Origin: Streptomyces sp. ADI95-17
GTDB lineage: Bacteria > Actinomycetota > Actinomycetes > Streptomycetales > Streptomycetaceae
Direction: 5' to 3'
DNA: 64,000 nucleotides
NCBI RefSeq assembly: GCF_003846175.1
Contig: NZ_ML123047.1
Coordinates: 481,549-545,548, forward strand
Part shown: piece by piece, positions 40,896-49,035 of the stretch
Numbering within the stretch: position 1 is the stretch's first letter
Layout: every line of letters starts with the position of its first letter
Made by a program: the position numbers and the translations under genes
Notes under the pieces: model-generated
What the model saw: only the letters and a program-made list of their open reading frames with translations
The model's database searches: none
Told to the model about the DNA's origin: nothing

Positions 40896-42011
40896 CTACT
40901 GCACCATGCCCGCCAGCTCCGCCTCGCGCTGCGCGACCTCGCCCAGCAGCTGCTCGGCGATCTCGTCGAGCAACCGGTCCGGATCGTCCGGCGCCATCCG
41001 CAGCATGGACCCGATCGCACTCTCCTCCAGCTCCTGGGCAAGCACCGTCAGAAGCTCCTTGCGCTGGGTCAGCCAGTTCAGCCGGGCGTAGAGCTCCTCG
41101 CTCTCGCTGAGCTCCGTCTCCGGGGCCGCCGGGCCCGCCGCCCATTCCTGCGCCAGCTCCATCAGGAGCGCCTCGTCCCCCCGTCCGTACGCGGCGTTCA
41201 CCCGGGCGATGAACTCGTCCCGGCGGGCCCGCTCCGTCTCGTCCTGCGCCAGGTCCGGGTGGGCCTGGCGCGCCAGGTCGCGGTAGAGCTTGCGCGCCTC
41301 CTCGGTCGGCCGGACCCGCTTGGGCGGCCGGACCGGCTGCTCGGTCAGCATCGCCGCAGCCTCGGGGGACAGCCCGTCGGAGTCGATCCAGTCGTGGAAC
41401 AGCTCCTCGACGCCCGGCATCGGCATCACGACAGCCCGGGCCTCCTGCGCCTTGCGGATGTCCTCCGGGTCGCCCGTCCTGGCGGCCCGGGCCTCCGCGA
41501 TCTGTGCGTCGAGCTCATCGAGGCGGGTGTACATGGGCCCGAGCTTCTGGTGATGCAGCCGGGAGAAGTTCTCCACCTCGACCCGGAAGGTCTCCACCGC
41601 GATCTCGAACTCGATCAGCGCCTGCTCCGCCGCCCGAACCGCCCTCGCGAGCCGAGCCTCGGGCCGCTCCCCCTCAGTACGGCCGTCCGTTCTCCCACCG
41701 GCGTCCCCGCCCGCTGATCCACCGGCGTCCCCGCCTGCCGATCCGCCTGCCGATCCACCGACGTCCCCGCCCGCCGACCCACCGGTGGCCGCATGGGCGG
41801 CCCCGTCCCCGTCGCTGCCCGCGGCGGCGCCGGAGCCACCGTCAGCACCGGTCTCCGGACCGGCACCGGCCGGCCCGTGCTGCTCGAACGGCTCGCCCTG
41901 CCCGTGCTGCTCAAGCGGCTCGTTCGGGGCATGCTGCTCGCGCTGCCGGTCGTTGTCCTGCCGGTCATCGTCGTTCCGGGTGGTCGACACCCCGGCGGCT
42001 TCGTGGGTCAC
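40896..42011 (-). CDS. J-domain (DnaJ-like) protein with glycine-rich N-terminal repeats, 371 aa
   Basis: The N-terminal 115 residues are low-complexity (GGSAGGDVGGSAGG-type repeats, many Gln, Asp and Gly). A long helical part follows (LARAVRAAEQALIEFEIAVE ... LDELDAQIAEARAARTG), then a J-domain-like segment with the key HPD: KLYRDLARQAHPDLAQ. The C-terminal 90 residues are again helical. It may act as a co-chaperone for an Hsp70, with the coiled parts for oligomerisation; the HPD tripeptide is the main support. The GTG at 42011 is the best start I see. Confidence 0.8.
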   Translation of the reverse strand: MTHEAAGVSTTRNDDDRQDNDRQREQHAPNEPLEQHGQGEPFEQHGPAGAGPETGADGGSGAAAGSDGDGAAHAATGGSAGGDVGGSAGGSAGGDAGGSAGGDAGGRTDGRTEGERPEARLARAVRAAEQALIEFEIAVETFRVEVENFSRLHHQKLGPMYTRLDELDAQIAEARAARTGDPEDIRKAQEARAVVMPMPGVEELFHDWIDSDGLSPEAAAMLTEQPVRPPKRVRPTEEARKLYRDLARQAHPDLAQDETERARRDEFIARVNAAYGRGDEALLMELAQEWAAGPAAPETELSESEELYARLNWLTQRKELLTVLAQELEESAIGSMLRMAPDDPDRLLDEIAEQLLGEVAQREAELAGMVQ

Positions 42012-42069
42012 CCGTCCAGCGTATGGCCACCGCCCACGTCCCGAGGACGCGCGGTCGGCCCGCTGCCCC

Positions 42070-43521
42070 TCAGACGCCCAGTTCGGCGGCTATCCGCCCC
42101 GATCCGACAGCCCGCACCAGCTCCGCGTGATCCGCTTCCGCACGGTCCGCGTAGGTGACCGCGAACGCCGCCAGCGCCTCGTCCAGTTCCTCGTTCTTGC
42201 CGCAGTAGCCCGCGATCAGCCGAGGATCCGCGGTGTGCGCATGGGCCCGCGCCAACAGCGCACCGGTCATCCGGCCGTAGTCGTCGACCAGGTCGGCCGC
42301 CAGCGCCGCCGGGTCCACGCTGCCCTTGCGGTTCCTGAACTGCCGGACCTGGAACGGGCGTCCGTCCACCGTCGCCCAGCCCAGCAGGATGTCGCTGACC
42401 ACCTGCATCCGCTTCTGCCCGAGCACCACCCGGCGCCCCTCGTGCGCCACCTCCGGCACATCGAAGCCGACCGTCGGCAAATACGGCGCCAGCACGGAGG
42501 GCCGCGCCTCCTTTACCTGGAGCACCAGGGGCTCGCCGCGGTGATCGAGCAGGAGCACCACGTACGACCGGGTGCCGACGCTCCCGGTACCGACCACCCG
42601 GAACGCCACGTCGTGGATCGCGTACCGGGCAAGAAGCGGAACCCGGTCTTCCGAGAGCGTGCCCAGATAGTCGCCGAGTCCCGCCGCGACCGCCGCGGCC
42701 TCCTCGTCCGGCACCCGCCGCAGCACCGGTGGCGCGTCTATGAAGCGGCGTCCGCCGTCCCCGGAGTCCTCGGTGGACTTGGCCGCGAAGCGGGCGCTGG
42801 TGTTGTTGCGGGCCTTCTCCGAGACCCGCTCCAGGGTGCCCAGGAGATCCCGCGCATCGGTGTGCGAGACCAACTCCTCGTCCGCGATGGCGTTCCAGGC
42901 GTCGAGCGCGGGCAACTTGGCCAGCAGCCGCATCGTCCGCCGGTACGCGCCCACCGTGTCGTACGCGCCCTGCCGGCAGGTGTCCTCGTCCGCCCCGGCC
43001 TCGCGCCCCGCGAGCACCAACGAGGTGGCCAGACGCTTGAGGTCCCACTCCCACGGGCCGTACACGGTCTCGTCGAAGTCGTTGAGATCGATGACCAGGC
43101 TGCCCCGCGCATCGCCGTACAGCCCGAAGTTGGCCGCGTGCGCATCGCCGCAGAGCTGGGCGCCCACCCCGCTGACCGGTGTGCCCACCAGGTCATGGGC
43201 CATCAGCCCGGCCGAACCGCGCAGAAAGGCGAAGGGCGTGGCAGCCATCCGCCCCACCCTGATCGGGGCGAGAGCGGGCACTCTGCCCCGGCTCGACTCC
43301 TCGACCGCCCGCACCGCATCGGGCCGCCCGGCCGGCAGGTCCAGAAACGCGTGCGAGGCCCTGGGCACCCGCTCCCGCATCCCCTTGCCCGTCGACCTCG
43401 GCGACTGCGCCGGGCCCCCGCCCGCCGCAGCCCCCCGTCGCGCGAATCCGGGCACGACCGGAATCCGCCGATCGCCCGTCACGGCCCGCTGGACCGACAC
43501 TGTCGCTTCGTTGTCACCCAT
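42070..43521 (-). CDS. DUF2252 domain protein, 483 aa
   Basis: DUF2252 proteins resemble small-molecule kinases (APH/protein-kinase-like fold) but their role is unknown. This one has GAQLCGDAHAANFGLYGDA with the GDxHxxNF motif, then LVIDLNDFDETVYGPWEWDL with DxND, which together mimic the catalytic loop and the metal-binding motif. The remaining length (RLATSLVLAGREAG, LLLDHRGEPLVLQVKEARPS) is typical. GGGGGAGG lies about 10 bases before the ATG. It is probably a phosphotransferase of unknown substrate. Confidence 0.85.
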   Translation of the reverse strand: MGDNEATVSVQRAVTGDRRIPVVPGFARRGAAAGGGPAQSPRSTGKGMRERVPRASHAFLDLPAGRPDAVRAVEESSRGRVPALAPIRVGRMAATPFAFLRGSAGLMAHDLVGTPVSGVGAQLCGDAHAANFGLYGDARGSLVIDLNDFDETVYGPWEWDLKRLATSLVLAGREAGADEDTCRQGAYDTVGAYRRTMRLLAKLPALDAWNAIADEELVSHTDARDLLGTLERVSEKARNNTSARFAAKSTEDSGDGGRRFIDAPPVLRRVPDEEAAAVAAGLGDYLGTLSEDRVPLLARYAIHDVAFRVVGTGSVGTRSYVVLLLDHRGEPLVLQVKEARPSVLAPYLPTVGFDVPEVAHEGRRVVLGQKRMQVVSDILLGWATVDGRPFQVRQFRNRKGSVDPAALAADLVDDYGRMTGALLARAHAHTADPRLIAGYCGKNEELDEALAAFAVTYADRAEADHAELVRAVGSGRIAAELGV

Positions 43522-43659
43522 GGCGCGCAGCCTCCCCCGCTCTCGCCCTGCGCTTTTGGCCCGAAGCCCTGTCGCAGATCAGCAGTTCAATCAATTGCGA
43601 CGAAGGTACCGCCGTCGCCCGAAAGCCGTCTGCCCCTGTGGAAATCCCACCTCGCCGCC

Positions 43660-43668
43660 TGTGGACAA
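43660..43668 (-). other. DnaA-box sequence TTGTCCACA
   Basis: TGTGGACAA is the reverse complement of the preferred Streptomyces DnaA box TTGTCCACA. It lies in the 178-base gap between the DUF2252 gene and the membrane protein, an otherwise featureless stretch. Confidence 0.6.
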
Positions 43669-43699
43669 CGATCCGTCCTGGTCAGACGCCGAGTCTTGG

Positions 43700-44857
43700 T
43701 CAGACGCCGACGGTCTCCTCCAACTCCTCCTCGATCTCCTCCTCGATCTTTTCCGCGTCGCCCGCCTCGGTCCGGGTCCCGGCCCCGGCAGCGTGCTTGG
43801 GCCCGTGCGCCCCGCCGGCCTCGGCGGAACCCGCGACAGCGCCGGTGACGGCCGCCGTCTCCACCGCGGCCTTCCGCCGCTTCGACTCGGCCAGGCCCGC
43901 CAGGCCGATCAGGGCCATGCCCACCACGAACCAGAGCGCGAGCACCAGCACATGTCCGCCGAGCGCGTGTCCGCCGAAGTACACATGGCTGCGTACGCCC
44001 TCGACGAAGCCCGCACCGTTCCAGAAGGAGTGCAGCGAGGCGAAGAAGCCGGGCTGGAGTTCGGGCCGGAAGATGCCGCCGGAGCTGGTGAAGTTGAGCA
44101 TCACGAACAGGACCATCAGGCCGAGCGTCGTCCACCGCTTGAGGAAGGTGTGCAGTCCGACACCGATCAGCAGGATGCCCGCGGAGTACAGCCAGGCCAT
44201 CGCCCAGAGACCGCCGAGCCCATGGTCCACGAGGCCGAACACCGGCCCCGCGAACGCCACTCCGATCACGCTCACTACCAGCGAAGCGGCAACGGCCAGT
44301 GCGGCCCTGATCCGCAGCGCCAGCACGGCACCCGCGCCACCGATGACCGCGACCGACGCATACGAGCCGATGCTCACCGCGACCAGCAGGAAGAAAATGC
44401 CCTGGCCGGTCGGATCGCCGTCCGCGGTCGGCGCCGTGTCCGTCACCTTCAGCGGGTCACCCTGTCCGGCGGCAACCTTGGTGAACACCTTTTCGACCAC
44501 CGTGGCGGTGGTGTCCGAGGAAGCGCTGGCCACGAGCAGCTCGGGGTGCTTCCCCGGCAGGTAGGCGCCGTAACTCGCCTGCGTCTTCAGGTGGTCCACC
44601 GCCGCGGCACGGTCGGGAACCGTACGTACACTCAGCGCCCCGTCGCTCTTGTCCTGCAGCGTCTGCGCAAGCACCTGCGCACTGGGCCCCGAACCGACCA
44701 CGTCCACCCGCAGATCATGCGGCTCCGGGGCGTGGAAGGCCCCGAGGTAGGCGAGCCCCATGCCGATGCACATCAACAGCGGCGTGACGAAATGGCCCAG
44801 CACATGGCGGAGAGCTGCGGCGGTGGAGCCGGGGGCGGCACTCGGGCCTGCGGACAT
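43700..44857 (-). CDS. Membrane protein of YhgE/Pip (ABC-2-like) type, 385 aa
   Basis: An N-terminal span (HVLGHFVTPLLMCIGMGLAYLG) is followed by an outer domain of about 120 residues. Five more spans come next (FFLLVAVSIGSYASVAVIGG, ALAVAASLVVSVIGVAFAG, WLYSAGILLIGVGLHTFL, GLMVLFVMLNFTSSGGIF and VLVLALWFVVGMALIGLA). The C-terminal tail is acidic and glutamate-rich (EKIEEEIEEELEE). The layout matches YhgE/Pip or ABC-2 permease-like exporters. I use the ATG at 44857 because GGAG lies 8 bases before it. It is divergent from a MarR regulator with palindromes between them, a common arrangement for regulated exporters. Confidence 0.75.
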   Translation of the reverse strand: MSAGPSAAPGSTAAALRHVLGHFVTPLLMCIGMGLAYLGAFHAPEPHDLRVDVVGSGPSAQVLAQTLQDKSDGALSVRTVPDRAAAVDHLKTQASYGAYLPGKHPELLVASASSDTTATVVEKVFTKVAAGQGDPLKVTDTAPTADGDPTGQGIFFLLVAVSIGSYASVAVIGGAGAVLALRIRAALAVAASLVVSVIGVAFAGPVFGLVDHGLGGLWAMAWLYSAGILLIGVGLHTFLKRWTTLGLMVLFVMLNFTSSGGIFRPELQPGFFASLHSFWNGAGFVEGVRSHVYFGGHALGGHVLVLALWFVVGMALIGLAGLAESKRRKAAVETAAVTGAVAGSAEAGGAHGPKHAAGAGTRTEAGDAEKIEEEIEEELEETVGV

Positions 44858-44872
44858 GCGGAACACTCCAAT

Positions 44873-44912
44873 AGTTGGCTTTTACAACTCCTAACTCGTT
44901 GTACTATACAAC
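44873..44912. promoter_or_regulatory. Two dyads between the membrane protein and marR
   Basis: GTTGTACTATACAAC (44898-44912) is a 6-bp inverted repeat around CTA. AGTTG-N7-CAACT (44873-44889) is a second, related dyad. Their half-sites GTTG/CAAC match, and the region is much more AT-rich than its neighbours. These are the likely MarR operators and would cover both divergent promoters. Confidence 0.7.
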
Positions 44913-44947
44913 TGAAAGTCGAGAACCGCGAGACGGAAGGCGGAACA

Positions 44948-45418
44948 GTGCCAGGCACCCCCGAGGAACGCGAGGAATCGCTGGATGTCATCCAGCGGGA
45001 ACTGACCGCCTTCGCACGCCGCGCCCGAGCCGCGGCGGCCCGCCTCCACCCGGAACTTCCGCTGGTCTCGTACACGCTGCTGGCGCACATCGAGGACCGG
45101 CACGGCTGCCGCGCGACGGATCTGGCCGCCCACTACATGCTGGACAAATCGACGGTCAGCCGGCAGATCGCCACCCTGGAGAAACTGGGTCTGGTCGAGC
45201 GCCATCCGGACCCGGACGACCACCGGATCCAGGTACTGCATCCCACCGCGGCCGGAACCCAGGCCCTCGCTTCCACCCAGGCCAGCCGCCGCACGGCCTA
45301 CCAGGAACGACTCGCGGACTGGTCGGAAGAGGATCTCGCCCGGTTCGCGGAGTACCTGCTGCGCTACAACTCGGCCGGCAACACCACCACGACCACCGCA
45401 CAGACACCGCAAACCTGA
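44948..45418 (+). CDS. MarR-family transcriptional regulator, 156 aa
   Basis: The winged-helix domain is clear: LPLVSYTLLAHIEDRHG, DLAAHYMLDKSTVSRQIATL as recognition helix, GLVERHPDPDDHR as the wing. The dimerisation helices lie at both ends. The GTG at 44948 follows GGAAGGCGGA. MarR dimers usually repress the divergent gene until a phenolic or other small ligand binds, so the membrane protein next door is the likely target. The Thr-rich C-terminus (TTTTTAQTPQT) is not part of the fold. Confidence 0.92.
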   Translation: MPGTPEEREESLDVIQRELTAFARRARAAAARLHPELPLVSYTLLAHIEDRHGCRATDLAAHYMLDKSTVSRQIATLEKLGLVERHPDPDDHRIQVLHPTAAGTQALASTQASRRTAYQERLADWSEEDLARFAEYLLRYNSAGNTTTTTAQTPQT

Positions 45419-45469
45419 CCCGACAGCCCCATCGGCCCTGTCGGAGCCGCAGAAAGCCTCAAACCAGAC

Positions 45470-45483
45470 GTTTCACGTGAAAC
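45470..45483. other. parS-like centromere site (ParB binding)
   Basis: GTTTCACGTGAAAC occurs here as an exact copy of the site at 22470. It is intergenic, between marR and tRNA-Leu. Two exact copies in 64 kb fit the origin-proximal cluster of parS sites known in Streptomyces. Confidence 0.9.
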
Positions 45484-45538
45484 CAAAAATCTGGGAGCGA
45501 ACTCGCAAGAAAGTGCGTGACCAGATCCCGGGAACGAA

Positions 45539-45571
45539 GAAGCCCCACAGACCGTTGGCCTGTGGGGCTTC
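45539..45571 (-). terminator. Terminator of the tRNA-Leu gene
   Basis: GAAGCCCCACAG (45539-45550) pairs perfectly with CTGTGGGGCTTC (45560-45571) around a 9-base loop. It begins 8 bases past the tRNA 3' end on the minus strand and is followed there by TTCG. Confidence 0.85.
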
Positions 45572-45578
45572 CTACTTG

Positions 45579-45661
45579 TGCGCGAGGGGGGATTTGAACC
45601 CCCACGTCCCTAAGGACACTGGCACCTGAAGCCAGCGCGTCTGCCGTTCCGCCACTCGCGC
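45579..45661 (-). tRNA. tRNA-Leu(CAG)
   Basis: This 83-base gene on the minus strand folds as a class II tRNA. The acceptor stem is GCGCGAG/CTCGCGC, the anticodon stem-loop is CTGGC-TTCAGGT-GCCAG with anticodon CAG, the variable arm is long, and the T-arm is GGGGG-TTCAAAT-CCCCC. The discriminator base is A and CCA is not encoded. It reads the CUG leucine codon that dominates this genome. Confidence 0.96.
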
Positions 45662-45978
45662 AAGAGTGGTGTTTCCAGACTCTCTCTCACCGTTTGGTGC
45701 GAGCGCCTGGCGACATCCGGAAGATTAGCACGCTGGACAGGGTGGATTCACATCCGTTGTTTCATCGACCGACCGAAGGGAACCGGGAACGCCGAGCGGC
45801 CGCCCCCACTCCTCCTTTGTGCACCCCGGGTGCGGGACACTGTGAGGAGGCCGCCTCTACGATCCGTGTGAGAGGTGACACTCATCCACAGGGCAGACAA
45901 GGGGAACCAGCCGATTTCCCTACGCGTGGATACGATCAGTAAGCAGTACAGGGACGACTACAACGGAGGAGGTGCCCC
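45662..45978. promoter_or_regulatory. Gap between tRNA-Leu and fhaA
   Basis: These 317 bases must hold the tRNA-Leu promoter (minus) and the fhaA promoter (plus). On the minus strand TAATCT (45722-45727) is a possible -10, about 60 bases before the tRNA, which would give a leader removed by RNase P. GGAGGAGG sits just before the fhaA ATG. An 82-codon frame at 45694 lacks a ribosome binding site and coding bias, and I do not consider it a gene. Confidence 0.45.
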
Positions 45979-46845
45979 ATGGGAGTCATGAAGCGTTTCG
46001 AGCAGCGTCTCGAAGGTCTGGTCAACGGCACCTTCGCCAAGGTCTTCAAGTCCGAGGTCCAGCCGGTCGAGATCGCGGGAGCCCTCCAGCGCGAGTGCGA
46101 CAACAACGCGACGATCTGGAACCGCGAGCGGACCGTCGTCCCCAACGACTTCATCGTCGAGCTCAGCACCCCTGACTACGAGCGGCTCAGCCCGTACTCG
46201 GGCCAGTTGGGCGACGAACTCTCCGGGCTGGTCCGCGACTACGCCAAGCAGCAGCGGTACACCTTCATGGGCCCCATCAAGGTCCATCTGGAGAAGGCCG
46301 ACGACCTCGACACCGGGCTCTACCGGGTACGCAGCCGCACCCTGGCGTCGAGTTCGTCACAGCAGGACCCCCAGGGCCGCCAAGGACTGCAGGGCCAGCC
46401 TCCCCACCCGGGTCCCGGCCGGTCCGCTCAGCCCACCGGCGGCTACGGATACCCGCCCAGCTCCGCCCCGCCCATGCCCGCGGCCCCGCCGCCGGGCGGC
46501 AGGCCCGGAGCGCCCAGCACCGACCGGCACCCGCCGGCCGGGCCCAGCCCCCTGCCGAACGCGCAGGTGCGACGCTGGATCGAGATCAACGGCACCCGCC
46601 ATCAGATCTCCCGCCCGACGCTGGTGCTGGGACGCAGCACCGACGCCGACGTGCGGATCGACGACCCCGGCGTATCGCGCCGGCACTGTGAGATCCGGAC
46701 CGGAACGCCCTCGACGATCCAGGATCTCGGGTCTACCAACGGCATCGTGGTAGACGGGCAGCACACCACCCGCGCTACGCTCCGCGACGGCTCGCGGATC
46801 GTCGTGGGCAGCACCACCATCGTTTACCGGCAAGCCGAAGGGTGA
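45979..46845 (+). CDS. fhaA: FhaA-type protein (DUF3662 and FHA domains), 288 aa
   Basis: The N-terminal DUF3662 domain (MKRFEQRLEGLVNGTFAKVF, VVPNDFIVELSTPDYERLS) covers about residues 1-120. A Gly/Pro-rich linker follows, and a C-terminal FHA domain at about 205-285 has the phosphothreonine-binding residues in LVLGRSTDADVRI, VSRRHCEIR and LGSTNGIVVDG. It is a cytoplasmic reader of kinase signalling; in mycobacteria FhaA binds phosphorylated partners of the cell-wall machinery. GGAGGAGG precedes the ATG. It opens the block that ends with pknB. Confidence 0.94.
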   Translation: MGVMKRFEQRLEGLVNGTFAKVFKSEVQPVEIAGALQRECDNNATIWNRERTVVPNDFIVELSTPDYERLSPYSGQLGDELSGLVRDYAKQQRYTFMGPIKVHLEKADDLDTGLYRVRSRTLASSSSQQDPQGRQGLQGQPPHPGPGRSAQPTGGYGYPPSSAPPMPAAPPPGGRPGAPSTDRHPPAGPSPLPNAQVRRWIEINGTRHQISRPTLVLGRSTDADVRIDDPGVSRRHCEIRTGTPSTIQDLGSTNGIVVDGQHTTRATLRDGSRIVVGSTTIVYRQAEG

Positions 46846-46855
46846 AGCGGGGGCA

Positions 46856-47371
46856 ATGTCAGAGCTGACCCTGACGGTCATGCGGCTAGGTTTCCTGGCT
46901 GTTCTGTGGCTGTTCGTGATCGTGGCCGTTCAGGTCATTCGTAGTGACCTGTTCGGAACGCGCGTCACGCAGCGCGGCTCACGCCGCACTGCGAACGACG
47001 CACGGCCTCCACAGGCACGCCAGAATGCTGCGGCGCCGCCGCAGCAACGCCAGCAGCCGGGCCGGCAGCGCCGGGGGGCGCCCACAAAGCTGGTCGTCTC
47101 CGAGGGCAGCCTCACCGGCACCACGGTGGCGCTCCAGGGGCAGACCATCACGCTGGGCCGGGCGCACGATTCAACAATCGTGCTGGACGACGACTACGCG
47201 TCCAGCAGGCATGCCAGGATCTACCCCGACCGTGACGGCCAGTGGATCGTCGAGGATCTCGGGTCCACCAACGGCACGTATCTCGACCGGACCCGACTCA
47301 CCACCCCGACACCCGTTCCGCTGGGCGCGCCGATCCGGATCGGCAAGACCGTCATCGAGCTGCGGAAGTAG
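46856..47371 (+). CDS. fhaB: FhaB/FipA-type protein with membrane anchor and FHA domain, 171 aa
   Basis: A single N-terminal span (LTLTVMRLGFLAVLWLFVIV) anchors the protein. A short Gln/Pro-rich linker follows, and the FHA domain at about 85-168 has ITLGRAHDSTIVL, ASSRHARIY and LGSTNGTYLDR. In mycobacteria this protein (FipA) links kinase signalling to division. It begins 10 bases after fhaA and is followed by pstP after 129 bases, so co-transcription is likely. Confidence 0.94.
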   Translation: MSELTLTVMRLGFLAVLWLFVIVAVQVIRSDLFGTRVTQRGSRRTANDARPPQARQNAAAPPQQRQQPGRQRRGAPTKLVVSEGSLTGTTVALQGQTITLGRAHDSTIVLDDDYASSRHARIYPDRDGQWIVEDLGSTNGTYLDRTRLTTPTPVPLGAPIRIGKTVIELRK

Positions 47372-47500
47372 TACGACAATGAGCGAGCGGAGCGAGCGAG
47401 CCGCGGCGGTCCGAGCAACGGCCCCCGCCCGGCTCCCGACCGGAGGGTGGGCAGTGTGGCTCGAGACCGGCTATACCCCGAGCCGACGGGAGAGGTGCGC

Positions 47501-49012
47501 ATGAGTCTTTCCCTGCGCTTCGCCGCCGGATCGCACAAGGGCATGATCCGGGAGGGCAACGAGGACTCCGGCTACGCCGGGCCGCGCCTTCTCGCCATCG
47601 CCGACGGCATGGGCGGCCAGGCAGCCGGTGAGGTCGCCAGTTCCGAGGTGATCTCCACGCTCGTTCAGCTCGACGACGACGTCCCGGGCTCGGACATCCT
47701 CACCTCGCTCGGCACCGCGGTCCAGCGGGCCAACGACCAGCTGCGCGTGATGGTCGAGGAGGACCCCCAGCTGGAGGGCATGGGCACCACGCTCACCGCC
47801 CTGCTCTGGACCGGCCAGCGCCTCGGTCTCGTCCATGTCGGCGACTCCCGCGCGTACCTGCTGCGCGACGGCGTACTCACCCAGATCACCCAGGACCACA
47901 CGTGGGTGCAGCGGTTGGTCGACGAGGGCCGGATCACCGAGGAAGAGGCCACCACCCACCCGCAGCGCGCCCTGCTGATGCGGGCACTGGGCAGTGGCGA
48001 GCACGTCGAGCCCGACCTCTCCATCCGTGAGGTCCGGGTCGGCGACCGCTATCTGATCTGTTCCGACGGGCTGTCCGGCGTCGTCTCCCATCAGACCCTG
48101 GAAGAGACGCTCGCCAGCTACCAGGGCCCGCAGGAGACCATCCAGGACCTGATCCAGCTCGCCCTGCGCGGCGGCGGCCCCGACAACATCACCTGCATCG
48201 TCGCCGACGTCCTCGACGTCGACAGCAACGACACCCTGGCCGCTCAGCTCAACGACACCCCGGTCATCGTCGGCGCGGTCGCCGAGAACCAGGCGGCGCA
48301 GATGAGCGACGCCGAGAGCACGGCCGCCATGCAGACCCCCGCCGGACGGGCGGCCGGCCTCGGTCGGCCCGTACCGCCGCCCTCGGGGGGCTTCGGCCCG
48401 CCCGGAAGCGGCGACGACGGCGGCTACGGCGGGATGCCCGACGGCTCCTTCGACGCGTACACCGACGACGACTTCGTCAAGCCCGGCGGCGGCCGCAAGT
48501 GGCTGAAGAGGTCCCTGTACACAGTGCTGGCGCTCGCCGTCATCGGCGGTGGCCTCTACGGCGGCTACCGCTGGACACAGAGCCAGTTCTACGTCGGCGC
48601 GAAGAACGAGCACGTCGCGCTGTTCCGCGGCATCAGCCAGGATCTGGCCTGGGTCTCGCTCTCGGAGGTCGAGAAGGACCATCCCGAGATCGAACTCAAG
48701 TACCTCCCGCCCTACCAGCGCAAGCAGGTCGAGGCCACCATCGCCGAGGGCAACATCTCCGCCGCCCGCGAGAAGATCGGCGAACTCTCCGTCCAGGCGT
48801 CCGCCTGCAAGAAGAACGCCGAACGCCGGGCCGCCGAGAAGGCCGCCGGCGACGAGGCCCAGGCACCGGGTACGGACGCGGAGGCCGCCGGGACCGCCAG
48901 TGGCGCGAAGACGTCAGACTCCGCCAAGACCAAGCCGACCAAAACTCCCACTCCTGGTCCCAGCCTCTCGGAGGAAGAGAAAAAGCTGGTCCCGCAGTGC
49001 GGTAAGCAGTAA
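47501..49012 (+). CDS. pstP: PP2C-family Ser/Thr phosphatase PstP, 503 aa
   Basis: The PP2C domain covers about residues 5-235. Its metal-binding motifs are the acidic residues of GNEDSGYAGP, ADGMGGQAAGE, VGDSRAYLLRDG, CSDGLSGVV and GGGPDNITCIV. A Gly-rich linker leads to one membrane span at about 335-355 (SLYTVLALAVIGGGLYGGYRW). The outer C-terminal part is helical and ends in a Thr/Pro-rich tail. It reverses kinase action on FHA proteins, PBPs and the kinase itself. I use the ATG at 47501, preceded by GAGAGG. Confidence 0.95.
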   Translation: MSLSLRFAAGSHKGMIREGNEDSGYAGPRLLAIADGMGGQAAGEVASSEVISTLVQLDDDVPGSDILTSLGTAVQRANDQLRVMVEEDPQLEGMGTTLTALLWTGQRLGLVHVGDSRAYLLRDGVLTQITQDHTWVQRLVDEGRITEEEATTHPQRALLMRALGSGEHVEPDLSIREVRVGDRYLICSDGLSGVVSHQTLEETLASYQGPQETIQDLIQLALRGGGPDNITCIVADVLDVDSNDTLAAQLNDTPVIVGAVAENQAAQMSDAESTAAMQTPAGRAAGLGRPVPPPSGGFGPPGSGDDGGYGGMPDGSFDAYTDDDFVKPGGGRKWLKRSLYTVLALAVIGGGLYGGYRWTQSQFYVGAKNEHVALFRGISQDLAWVSLSEVEKDHPEIELKYLPPYQRKQVEATIAEGNISAAREKIGELSVQASACKKNAERRAAEKAAGDEAQAPGTDAEAAGTASGAKTSDSAKTKPTKTPTPGPSLSEEEKKLVPQCGKQ

Positions 49013-49035
49013 AGCCGTAGGGGGCCTTCAGCACC

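Noticed and set aside
42740..45418. Very long plus-strand open frame running into marR
   Set aside because: Only the last 156 codons (from GTG 44948) are MarR. The rest is antisense to the DUF2252 and membrane-protein genes and has no motif; long antisense frames are normal at this GC content.
45579..45661. tRNA-Leu as an integration site of a mobile element
   Set aside because: No integrase, no direct repeat of the tRNA 3' end and no foreign-looking genes nearby. The same holds for tRNA-Ala at 62525.
45694..45942. 82-codon frame between tRNA-Leu and fhaA
   Set aside because: No ribosome binding site and no Streptomyces-like codon pattern; the region is better explained as promoters.
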